Shown: positions 1-5,782, counted from the first letter of the stretch. The stretch is DNA of 6,723 nt from Ferruginibacter sp. (GCA_025362765.1 JANYFI010000320.1:1-6723); one strand, 5' to 3'. Notes: a model not told the origin generated them from the sequence alone. Translations and numbers: made by a program.

Positions 1-173
1 CACACCGCAACGAACCGGGTACCGGCGAGATGAATTATAAAAATATTTTTAAACACATTTATGGCAAAGGCTATAAAGGCATTTTAGGAATGGAACACGG
101 CACTGCCGGCAAAGGAAAAGAAGGTGAACTGGCATTGATGAAAGCCTATCGCGAAGCGGATAGTTTTATGTAG
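1..173 (+). CDS. Hydroxypyruvate isomerase-like TIM-barrel protein, C-terminal end (5' truncated by window)
   Basis: The reading frame starting at base 3 is open from the left edge to a TAG at 171-173, giving the last 56 residues of a protein. Near its start it reads HRNEPGTGEMNY, followed by GYKGILGMEHG and a C-terminal helix ending in YREADSFM. The RNEPGTGEINY-type motif and the later G(M/L)E(H/Y) strand are hallmarks of hydroxypyruvate isomerase and related sugar-phosphate isomerase/epimerase TIM barrels (AP_endonuc_2 fold). In that family the Glu of the second motif is an active-site/metal-site residue. The family interconverts hydroxypyruvate and tartronate semialdehyde in the cytoplasm, or related small hydroxy-keto sugars. 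With only the last fifth visible, substrate specificity cannot be told, so no symbol is given. A terminator follows about 20 bases after the stop, so this is the last gene of its transcript. Confidence 0.8.
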   Translation, partial: HRNEPGTGEMNYKNIFKHIYGKGYKGILGMEHGTAGKGKEGELALMKAYREADSFM

Positions 174-193
174 TACAAAAATCTTCTTTATCT

Positions 194-228
194 AAAAGGC
201 TGCAGCAATAACAACTGCGGTCTTTTTT
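194..228 (+). terminator. Intrinsic terminator after the Hyi-like gene
   Basis: The arm AGGCTGCAG (197-205) pairs with CTGCGGTCT (215-223). This gives a 9-bp stem including two G-U pairs and a 9-base loop. The three As before the stem can pair with the first Ts of the T-run at 223-228. It lies about 20 bases past the stop at 171-173, and the next gene is on the opposite strand, as expected for a transcript end. Confidence 0.75.
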
Positions 229-338
229 ATAGCTGCTTTCTGTCAACAAAAAAACGTTTTTTGAACACCGATATAAAATAATTAAACAGTACTCAATGAA
301 AAAAATAGTGCAATCGCCCCTAATCCGTATAATGAAAA

Positions 339-1787
339 TCAGTATTTTTGCCTGATACCTTCCAGGAATTTTTCTGCTGCCCGCCTTACTTTATAAGCTG
401 GTCCCTGGAAATTATTTACCAACACAGAAAAGATAATCTGCTTCCCCTTTTTAGTATATAAAAATCCGCTCAGTGCTACACAGTTGCTGAGGCTACCGGT
501 TTTGGCGAAGACATAACCACTATCTTTTACGTAATAATTTTTTATAGTGCCTGTTCCGCCAGTGGGTAAAATTGTCTTCAGTCTTTTTACCCCAAACTCT
601 GTCTGCGTTTTATTAATAATGTACACCATCGCCTGTGGACTGAACAAATTATACCGACTCAATCCGCTACCATCTACCCACTGGGGTTGTTGCGGAATGT
701 CTTTTAAATCTGTTTTTAATAACGTATCAATCATGGCTTCGGCGCTCATGTAGCCGAGGTGTTCATTACTGGCCATCAATAACGTTTGTTCAGCAAAAAA
801 ATTATCACTGTTGTGCATCATGGGTGTAAAGAGCGAATCAGCGGGCTGCGAGTGGATGGAATGCAGATAGAGCTTACTTTTTTGTGTAACAGGTTGGCTG
901 CTGTCAATGATATGTATGGATTGATGCAAGGTGTCTGCCAAAAATTGGATCACTTCATTTTGATCCGCAACCAGCGGCACTTCGTACATTTTTTTTGTGC
1001 CATGTTGATTGGTGATTGTTGCAGCAATATCATTGCTTTCCCATTTACGAAGAAAAGAAAATTCAGTGCTGTCATTGAGTGTTTCAATGCCGTTTTTTAC
1101 ACGGAATGAAATTCTTTTAGGAATGGTATTAAGCAGGCCATTGTTATAAAAAATTCTGGCAAGGTTGCCATAAATTGGAAACTCACTCCGCTGCACCATA
1201 TAGTCATCGTTATAATCATCCCATGCCCAGCCGGCGCCCAATGCTTCTGTAAAATTAGCAGGACTATAACTGATGTAGTATTGATTATTTAAAAAATCAA
1301 CCACTGGTTGTTGCTTAAAATCGGGATGCAAAAAACTGGGGTCGCCGGTGGGGTAGATTATTATTCCGGTATCTGTTTGCAAGTAGCGAAGGCCAACCAG
1401 GCTGTCACCAAGATATTTCATACCGGCATACAATGAAAATAATTTTACATTACTTGCGGGTACAAAATTTTTTGTAGCATCATGGTTATACCAATATTTA
1501 CCATTGGCCGGTTCATAAATACTAATTCCAATATGTCCCGTGCTAATAACAGTATCCTGCAATAAAATGCCTGAAGCTTGTTGATTGATTCGTTTGGAAA
1601 CAGAACAGGAAAGTAAAAAAAGTGATGATACCAACACAAAACCCAACAAATAAAAATACTTTTTGCATACAACGTCGCTACTTGCCGCAGAATGCAGGAG
1701 TGCCGCATTGCTATGCCGATGAAGGTATGGCGACGCAATCCCCCGTTGCGAATTACCATGAAAACTAATAATGGTATTATTATTCAT
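339..1787 (-). CDS. dacB: D-alanyl-D-alanine carboxypeptidase/endopeptidase, class C PBP (peptidase S13), lipoprotein
   Basis: This 482-residue protein has the three penicillin-binding active-site motifs of the S13/PBP4 family: SNVK at 112-115 (nucleophile Ser112, Lys115), SDN at 327-329 and KTG at 429-431. It also has the family signature DGSGLSRYN at 372-380. The ~215-residue gap between the first two motifs holds the inserted domains typical of class C PBPs. Such enzymes cleave the terminal D-Ala, or D-Ala-mDAP crosslinks, of peptidoglycan in the periplasm. Residues 42-61 form a lipoprotein signal: KK, a hydrophobic run, then FLLSC with acylated Cys61 followed by SVSKR. The start is the puzzling part. 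The only in-frame ATG is at 1787, which puts 41 residues before the signal, and much of that stretch is encoded by a GC-rich island unlike the gene body. An out-of-frame ATG at 1666-1668 lies one base away from giving M-KKYFYLL, so the native start may have been near codon 41. The gene lies downstream of the arginase-like gene on the same strand, and no separate promoter was recognised. Confidence 0.9.
   Translation of the reverse strand: MNNNTIISFHGNSQRGIASPYLHRHSNAALLHSAASSDVVCKKYFYLLGFVLVSSLFLLSCSVSKRINQQASGILLQDTVISTGHIGISIYEPANGKYWYNHDATKNFVPASNVKLFSLYAGMKYLGDSLVGLRYLQTDTGIIIYPTGDPSFLHPDFKQQPVVDFLNNQYYISYSPANFTEALGAGWAWDDYNDDYMVQRSEFPIYGNLARIFYNNGLLNTIPKRISFRVKNGIETLNDSTEFSFLRKWESNDIAATITNQHGTKKMYEVPLVADQNEVIQFLADTLHQSIHIIDSSQPVTQKSKLYLHSIHSQPADSLFTPMMHNSDNFFAEQTLLMASNEHLGYMSAEAMIDTLLKTDLKDIPQQPQWVDGSGLSRYNLFSPQAMVYIINKTQTEFGVKRLKTILPTGGTGTIKNYYVKDSGYVFAKTGSLSNCVALSGFLYTKKGKQIIFSVLVNNFQGPAYKVRRAAEKFLEGIRQKY
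1671..1750. repeat. GC-rich island with internal repeats; possible interspersed element fused to the dacB 5' end
   Basis: Bases 1671-1750 are about 59% G+C (47 of 80), against 30% in 1601-1660 and 22% in 1751-1810. Inside are a direct repeat TGCCGCA (1683-1689 and 1701-1707), an inverted pair CGTCGC (1673-1678) / GCGACG (1730-1735), and an imperfect inverted pair around ATTGC...GCAAT. Read in the dacB frame it encodes low-hydrophobicity sequence rich in Ser, Ala and His (about residues 13-39), which fits no signal peptide or PBP domain. At least two other frames are also open across it, which is common in short GC-rich repeats. That it is a dispersed repeat is inference; only one copy lies in this window. 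Confidence 0.4.
1766..1782. repeat. 17-bp perfect AT dyad just inside the dacB start
   Basis: The arms TAATAAT (1766-1772) and ATTATTA (1776-1782) are exact inverted complements around a 3-base centre. On the dacB strand the dyad begins two bases after the ATG at 1785-1787. It could fold over the start of the message, serve as a protein-binding site, or mark the edge of the neighbouring GC-rich island. The sequence does not decide between these. Confidence 0.4.
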
Positions 1788-1850
1788 TTCATCTTTTTAT
1801 TACACAGGATTTCCCTATTAGATCGGTTGGTTTCTTCAGTTACGAACGCC

Positions 1851-1891
1851 CTAATTAGTGTAATTAGTAAAAATTAGTGTAATCGCTAATT
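1851..1891. repeat. Short direct repeats between the arginase-like gene and dacB
   Basis: The 12-mer AATTAGTGTAAT occurs exactly at 1853-1864 and 1872-1883 (period 19). A third partial unit AATTAGT lies at 1862-1868, overlapping the end of the first copy. The array begins with the palindrome CTAATTAG (1851-1858) and ends in CGCTAATT, running into the stop codon of the arginase-like gene at 1886-1888. It fills about a third of the 98-base gap. A role as operator or relic repeat cannot be told from sequence. Confidence 0.6.
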
Positions 1892-3013
1892 TCTTTCCTG
1901 CGCCCTCAACCAGCGCTCAGGAATTTCATTGCGGCTGGCGCTTAAATAATCGTGGTAACTACAGGCGATGATACTTTTATCAGGCAATTCCATCCACCAG
2001 CGCCCCGTTTTGCGGCTTTGTAAAAAGCGGGTGTCTACTTCTGCAAATACCGTGTGGTATTCATTAAAATTAATATTGTCTTTCAAATCAGCTTCTTGTT
2101 TGCTGCGGCTTTTACCATCTACAAAATACCACAACATTTGCGCAATTTGTTTGGCGGTCAATTCATGTATATCCGAGCGTGGCTGGTACCCATAAATGCC
2201 AAAGGTGGACATGCCCGTACTCATACCCGCATATTGCGCCAATGTACAAGCCTCTTCGCCACTAAGGCCGTTCGGGCTGCACTCGTTGGCTGGCGCATCA
2301 CTGTTTTTGATAGCGTTTATGTCAAAGCTTAGCATATTGGTATTGCGTATCACGGGTTCCATTTCTTCAATGCTGTCCTTCACCTTGCCTACACGATAGC
2401 AATCAAATCGTAGCTTATCCATAGTTTCCAGCATGTGCGGATGCACCAGGTAACTTTGAAAACCAATATGGTTGTAGTGCTTTACCAGGTTGGGTTCGCC
2501 GGTAAGCATCTCCAGTAAAAAATTTTCACTTCGCAATGCACTTTCTCCCCGCAAATCAATAGTAGCATCAATGCAGGTGGCCTCGGTTACTTTTTGCAAT
2601 TTGCGATAGGCAAAATATTGAGCCAGCGTTACGTCGTGTGACCCACCAAGTAACACCACCGTTTTTTTAAGGCGCAATAAATCAGTCAGCACGGTGCTGA
2701 TAGCTGCATAACTATCGTTAAGGCTGGCACCTGTTTTTATATTGCCTACATCAGCAATTACAACATCTTTGTGCCAGTAATGCAATTGAAAAAATTGTTT
2801 GCGGATATTGTCCGGCGCATCATTGCAGGCATCGAACATGCCGCTGCCCCTTGATTCTCCCACGCCCAGCAATACTATATCGGCCGTTTCGAGGTTAGGT
2901 ATTTCACCTTCGTTAATAAGTATGTGTTTGGCTATCTGGCCGTCATTATATCCCTGGTCATCATTTAAGCTGTGGATATTGATGGGCAATAAAAAATCGT
3001 GCAGGTCGTACAT
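1886..3013 (-). CDS. Arginase/formimidoylglutamase-family protein with non-canonical metal site
   Basis: This is a 375-residue cytoplasmic protein of the ureohydrolase (arginase/agmatinase/formimidoylglutamase) fold. Fold motifs appear in order: LLGVGESRGSG (48-58, first strand and loop), GGSHD (123-127, the GGxHD metal motif, intact), CIDATID (147-153, where the family has DAHxD) and SFDIN (229-233, where the family has SxDxD), followed by SDAPA and a GLSGEE segment (249-254). The loop histidine of DAHxD is thus Thr151 and the last Asp of SxDxD is Asn233. The Mn2+ pair of true arginases therefore cannot be bound in the usual way. As I know the family, Bacteroidota carry a related group annotated as formimidoylglutamase with this divergence. 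Residues ~313-375 (KTGRWWMELP, then a WLR ending) form a Trp-rich C-terminal extension beyond the usual ~300-residue core. No histidine-degradation genes are adjacent, so hydrolysis of formimidoylglutamate is unproven. Start: the ATG at 3013 begins directly ahead of the fold, with a -7 element a short distance upstream. Confidence 0.85.
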   Translation of the reverse strand: MYDLHDFLLPINIHSLNDDQGYNDGQIAKHILINEGEIPNLETADIVLLGVGESRGSGMFDACNDAPDNIRKQFFQLHYWHKDVVIADVGNIKTGASLNDSYAAISTVLTDLLRLKKTVVLLGGSHDVTLAQYFAYRKLQKVTEATCIDATIDLRGESALRSENFLLEMLTGEPNLVKHYNHIGFQSYLVHPHMLETMDKLRFDCYRVGKVKDSIEEMEPVIRNTNMLSFDINAIKNSDAPANECSPNGLSGEEACTLAQYAGMSTGMSTFGIYGYQPRSDIHELTAKQIAQMLWYFVDGKSRSKQEADLKDNINFNEYHTVFAEVDTRFLQSRKTGRWWMELPDKSIIACSYHDYLSASRNEIPERWLRAQERN

Positions 3014-3030
3014 CCGTTTAAAATTTGCAG

Positions 3031-3038
3031 CAAACTTA
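3031..3038 (-). promoter_or_regulatory. -7 promoter element for the arginase-like gene
   Basis: On the minus strand this reads TAAGTTTG, an exact match to the Bacteroidota -7 consensus TAnnTTTG, 17 bases before the ATG at 3013. I found no TTG at the expected -33 spacing, so the call rests on the -7 box and its position alone. Confidence 0.45.
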
Positions 3039-3046
3039 TTAAATTA

Positions 3047-3074
3047 GTTATAAGTTATGAGTTATAAGTTATGC
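3047..3074. repeat. 14-bp tandem duplication
   Basis: GTTATAAGTTATGA (3047-3060) is followed directly by GTTATAAGTTATGC (3061-3074), 13 of 14 bases identical. It lies in the divergent spacer, upstream of the -7 box of the arginase-like gene. AT-rich GTTATAAG/GTTATGAG tandem units are a familiar sight in Bacteroidota spacers; no function is claimed. Confidence 0.75.
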
Positions 3075-3103
3075 GTTGCCCAAATTTCAATTGTGCCACT
3101 TCT

Positions 3104-3138
3104 TGAATTGCTCCGCCTGAATTGCCTCGCCCTTCAGG
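3104..3138. repeat. Second 14-bp tandem duplication overlapping an inverted repeat
   Basis: TGAATTGCTCCGCC (3104-3117) is followed directly by TGAATTGCCTCGCC (3118-3131), 12 of 14 identical. The second unit overlaps an inverted repeat, CCTGAA (3116-3121) and TTCAGG (3133-3138), with an 11-base loop. The unit sequence is unrelated to the tandem pair at 3047-3074 but has the same period. It sits between the two divergent promoters, so a regulatory role is possible but unproven. Confidence 0.55.
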
Positions 3139-3182
3139 GTAAAGATGAGATGGGCAGGAGATGAGAAGGGATAATATTTCCT

Positions 3183-3190
3183 TATTTTTG
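3183..3190 (+). promoter_or_regulatory. -7 promoter element of pheS, predicting a very short or absent leader
   Basis: TATTTTTG matches TAnnTTTG exactly and ends four bases before the pheS ATG (3195), in the context TTTTTGCAGCATG. With the usual spacing from the -7 box to the transcription start, the RNA would begin at or within a few bases of the ATG. No convincing TTG is present at -33. There is also no Shine-Dalgarno sequence, which agrees with leaderless or near-leaderless initiation. Confidence 0.55.
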
Positions 3191-3194
3191 CAGC

Positions 3195-4226
3195 ATGGAT
3201 AATTTATTATTGACAATTGATCAGTACAAAACGGAGATCAACAATTTTACCGCATCTGATACAGAAACAGCAGAGACCTTTCGTATAAAATACCTTGGCG
3301 CCAAAGGCCTTATAAAAGAATTGATGGGAGAAATGAAAAATGTGGCGCAGGAAAATAAAAAATCTTTCGGCCAGGTAATGAATGAATTTAAAGTTTTTGC
3401 TGAAGCGAAATACGAAGCGCTGAAAGCGGCCACCACCAACAATGGAAAAGCTGCGAGTGATGAAATAGATCTCTCCTTACCCGCAGATCCGCTGCCAGTG
3501 GGCAGCAGGCATCCGATTAGCCTGGTGCGCAACCGCATTGTGGCTATATTTCAACGGCTTGGTTTTGCCGTGGCGGAAGGCCCTGAAATTGAATATGACT
3601 GGCATTATTTTACCGCCCTTAATTTACCCGAAAATCACCCGGCACGTGACATGCAGGATACATTTTACATCAATCAAAACCCGGATTGGTTATTGCGTAC
3701 ACATACTTCCAGCGTGCAGGTTAGGGAAATGGAAAAAGGCAAATTACCCATTCGCATTATATGCCCCGGCCGGGTGTATCGCAACGAAACCATCAGTGCC
3801 AGGGCACATTGCTTTTTTCACCAGGTAGAAGGGTTATACATTGCGGAAAATGTTTCTTTTGCAGATTTAAAGCAGACCTTGTATTTTTTTGTGCAGGAAA
3901 TGTTTGGCAAAGAGGTGAAAATTCGTTTCAGGCCAAGTTATTTTCCTTTTACAGAACCAAGCGCAGAGATGGATATCAGTTGTTTGATCTGCGGTGGAAC
4001 TGGTTGCAACGTATGCAAGCATACGGGCTGGGTAGAAATTTTAGGCTGCGGTATGGTGCATCCCAATTTACTTGATAACTGCGGCATTGATTCCAACAAG
4101 TATACTGGCTTTGCATTTGGCATGGGTGTTGAAAGAATCACCATGTTGAAATACCAGATAAAAGACCTGCGTTTATTTAGCGAAAACGATGTAAGATTTT
4201 TAAAACAATTTACTTCAGCTATATAA
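3195..4226 (+). CDS. pheS: Phenylalanyl-tRNA synthetase alpha subunit
   Basis: PheS is the catalytic subunit of the cytoplasmic (alpha-beta)2 class II enzyme that charges tRNA-Phe with phenylalanine using ATP. The 343 residues match the family length. Residues 1-85 are charged and helical, consistent with the N-terminal coiled-coil arm that contacts tRNA. RHPISLVRNRI (105-115) and EGPEIEYDWHYF (128-139) form the motif 1 region. GRVYRNE (192-198) and FHQVEG (208-213) are motif 2. GFAFGMGVERITML (305-318), with Arg314, is motif 3. A four-cysteine knuckle, CLIC and CNVC (263-266 and 271-274), precedes the strand LGCGMVHPNLL; this zinc-finger-like insert is known in many bacterial PheS proteins but absent from E. 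coli. No pheT follows: a terminator comes about 30 bases after the stop and lipoprotein genes come next. The beta subunit must therefore be encoded elsewhere, as is usual in Bacteroidota. The ATG at 3195 is supported by the canonical N-terminus and the adjacent promoter. Confidence 0.98.
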   Translation: MDNLLLTIDQYKTEINNFTASDTETAETFRIKYLGAKGLIKELMGEMKNVAQENKKSFGQVMNEFKVFAEAKYEALKAATTNNGKAASDEIDLSLPADPLPVGSRHPISLVRNRIVAIFQRLGFAVAEGPEIEYDWHYFTALNLPENHPARDMQDTFYINQNPDWLLRTHTSSVQVREMEKGKLPIRIICPGRVYRNETISARAHCFFHQVEGLYIAENVSFADLKQTLYFFVQEMFGKEVKIRFRPSYFPFTEPSAEMDISCLICGGTGCNVCKHTGWVEILGCGMVHPNLLDNCGIDSNKYTGFAFGMGVERITMLKYQIKDLRLFSENDVRFLKQFTSAI

Positions 4227-4256
4227 CTGTAAATTAATTATACCCTATTTTTTGAT

Positions 4257-4285
4257 AAGCTACTGATGAACCGGTAGCTTTTTTT
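4257..4285 (+). terminator. Intrinsic terminator of pheS
   Basis: AAGCTACTG (4257-4265) pairs with CGGTAGCTT (4272-4280), giving a 9-bp stem with one G-U pair, a 6-base loop, and a T-run through 4285. It lies about 30 bases past the pheS stop at 4224-4226. Confidence 0.85.
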
Positions 4286-4306
4286 ATAAGGGCACCGCAA
4301 TCGTAG

Positions 4307-4332
4307 AATATGTTCCTCAAACATATTTTTTT
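4307..4332 (+). terminator. AT-rich hairpin with T-run, possible second terminator
   Basis: AATATGTT (4307-4314) and AACATATT (4320-4327) are perfect 8-bp inverted complements around a CCTCA loop, followed by Ts to 4332. The layout is terminator-like, but the stem is weak because it has only one G-C pair. It could back up the terminator at 4257-4285, or be an operator dyad ahead of the lipoprotein gene at 4419. Confidence 0.4.
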
Positions 4333-4418
4333 CTTCTTTCTTTTGATGAAGGTATTTAACGGAAAATTTTTTGTGGCACCTAAATTGCCTTTCTCAGAAA
4401 AACAATAAAAAATAATTC

Positions 4419-4907
4419 ATGAAAAATTTACTGAAGTTATCTGCTTTTTTTCTGTTTGTGATTACGATACACTCCTGTTCGGTATCGAAAGAAGCCCGCA
4501 CAATGAAGCAGGAAATTAACGGAACCTGGTTGCTTGAAACCATCAATACAGAAGGCATCAGCGGAAAAGTGACCGCCACTCTTTTTAATGAAGCCTCGTT
4601 TAATTGCTTTGTTGGCAGCTCGTGGAATTTTGTGGCCAATACCAGTACAGGTACGTATAACATCAATGGCAGTGGCACAGAATGCGCTTCAACGCAGCGT
4701 TTAATAAAATGGTCCATTTACGAACCAACAGGCGAAGCCAAACAATTTCAGTTTAAAAGAATGGCTGATAACAAAAAGTCAATGGACGATGATGCTGGTT
4801 TCCGGTTTGAAATAGCAAGCCTGACAAATACCAATATGCAATTAAAATCGCACATTACATTTGAAGGACGCCCGGCGGTATATGTATTAAATTTTGTAAA
4901 AAAATAA
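4419..4907 (+). CDS. Small lipocalin-like lipoprotein
   Basis: This 162-residue protein begins with a clear lipoprotein signal: MKNLLKL, a hydrophobic run, and a lipobox ending at Cys20 (IHSC), then SVSKEA. The mature part starts with a NGTWLLE segment (34-40). The Gly-x-Trp at the start of a beta-rich domain is typical of lipocalin-like lipoproteins of Bacteroidota, which have an eight-stranded barrel for small hydrophobic ligands. Alternating strands follow, including NCFVGSSWNF, TGTYNI and AVYVLNFV, and the protein ends two residues after the last strand. Cys63 and Cys89 are the only cysteines in the mature domain apart from the lipidated one, and could form a disulfide. No acidic surface-export signal (S/K-D/E-D type) follows Cys20, so a periplasm-facing location is likelier than the cell surface. 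It is probably co-transcribed with the OmpA-type lipoprotein 18 bases downstream. Ligand and exact family are unknown; the fold assignment is inference from pattern. Confidence 0.8.
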   Translation: MKNLLKLSAFFLFVITIHSCSVSKEARTMKQEINGTWLLETINTEGISGKVTATLFNEASFNCFVGSSWNFVANTSTGTYNINGSGTECASTQRLIKWSIYEPTGEAKQFQFKRMADNKKSMDDDAGFRFEIASLTNTNMQLKSHITFEGRPAVYVLNFVKK

Positions 4908-4925
4908 TTTTAAAAATCAATAAGT

Positions 4926-5648
4926 ATGAAAAAAGTAAATGGCTGTTTTTTAACGTTGCTAACGGCAAGTATTCTTATTTTGCCGGCCTGTAACCAAACA
5001 AAAAAAATGAGCAACCAACAAAAGGGTGCTGCGGCGGGTGCTGCTGGTGGTGCCGCTTTGGGTGGTATTATTGGCAACAATGTAGGCAAAAACGGCAATA
5101 CGGTATTGGGAGCGTTAATAGGCGCCGTGGTAGGTGGCGTTGCCGGCGGATTGATTGGAGATAAAATGGACAGGCAGGCAGAAGTCATTAAAAAGGAAGT
5201 GCCCGGCGCACAGGTAAAAAGAGTAGAAGAAGGCATCAATATAACCTTTGATGAAAAGAACCCTGACGGTTCTGCGGCCGGCGTTTTATTTGCAACCAAT
5301 CAATATAATATTTCCGACAATTCAAGACTGGCGCTGGATAAACTGGTGAAAATATTTAAACAATATCCTGAAACAAACATTTTAATTGAAGGACATACAG
5401 ACAATGTAGGTACGTCGGAATATAATATGTCGCTCTCGCAACGAAGGGCAGAAGCAGTAGGCAGTTTTCTCCGGGCTGAAGGCATTCCATCCAGCCGGTT
5501 AACAATAAAATGGTATGGCGAAACCCAACCAAAAGGCGATAACAGTACCGCAGCAGGCAGGGCTTCTAACAGAAGGGTAGAATTTGCGGTAACTGCCAAC
5601 GATAAAATGAAGGCAGAAGCCAAACAACAGGCCACTCAAAAAAACTAA
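4926..5648 (+). CDS. Glycine-zipper and OmpA-domain peptidoglycan-binding lipoprotein (YiaD-like)
   Basis: The 240-residue protein starts with a lipoprotein signal, lipobox LPAC at Cys22. Residues 34-78 are a glycine zipper in two hydrophobic halves (GAAAGAAGGAALGGIIG and LGALIGAVVGGVAGGLIG) split by a polar NNVGKNGN turn, a likely membrane hairpin. Residues ~104-224 are an OmpA C-terminal domain: LFATNQYNIS, IEGHTDNVGTSEYN (154-167), LSQRRAEAV (170-178) and NRRVEF (215-220). Asp159 and Arg174 are spaced like the OmpA pair that grips the diaminopimelate of peptidoglycan. The protein thus probably tethers a membrane to the cell wall. Domain order resembles E. coli YiaD. The tail (227-240) is a charged, Gln/Lys-rich extension. 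It sits 18 bases after the lipocalin-like gene with no terminator between, so the two form a probable operon. Residues and order are seen; the location and tether role come from the family. Confidence 0.92.
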   Translation: MKKVNGCFLTLLTASILILPACNQTKKMSNQQKGAAAGAAGGAALGGIIGNNVGKNGNTVLGALIGAVVGGVAGGLIGDKMDRQAEVIKKEVPGAQVKRVEEGINITFDEKNPDGSAAGVLFATNQYNISDNSRLALDKLVKIFKQYPETNILIEGHTDNVGTSEYNMSLSQRRAEAVGSFLRAEGIPSSRLTIKWYGETQPKGDNSTAAGRASNRRVEFAVTANDKMKAEAKQQATQKN

Positions 5649-5782
5649 AGTAGCATATCATGCAGTACCATTTATTTAAAAAATAGAAAGGAGTGAGCTT
5701 TGCGGAAAAATATTTAACGCATTAGAAGGTCTTAGTTTTACTGTTATGTGTTTTTAGAACTTGTAACAAAACCAACAGCAAT

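Noticed and set aside
249..262. Perfect palindrome AAAAAACGTTTTTT between the Hyi-like gene and dacB
   Set aside because: An A-run joined to a T-run; as a hairpin it has almost no stable stem. It could serve as a weak terminator for dacB, but I see no independent support.
296..355. 19-codon plus-strand mini-ORF starting MKKIVQSP
   Set aside because: Too short, overlaps the 3' end of dacB antisense, has no promoter or ribosome site; A-rich starts arise easily in this composition.
786..1109. Plus-strand frame of 107 codons opposite dacB
   Set aside because: Antisense of the dacB inserted-domain region, with no domain and low-complexity hydrophobic content.
1445..1759. Alternative minus-strand frame of 104 codons overlapping the dacB 5' end
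   Set aside because: It begins in the GC-rich island and continues out of frame through dacB's conserved SNVK region. The dacB frame holds the real motifs.
3221..3538. Open frame of 105 codons on the minus strand inside pheS
   Set aside because: It lies wholly within conserved pheS coding sequence, has no recognisable domain, and would need an implausible promoter.
4910..5299. Open frame of 129 codons on the minus strand, opposite the OmpA-type gene
   Set aside because: It is the antisense of the glycine-zipper codons, giving artificial Pro/Ala-rich sequence. The plus-strand gene has a lipobox and a full OmpA domain.
5680..5720. AAAGGAG followed by a possible TTG start near 5700
   Set aside because: The frame ends after a few codons, so the purine-rich stretch is not a working ribosome site; a promoter-like GAGCTTTG here also lacks its first consensus base and a -33 partner.
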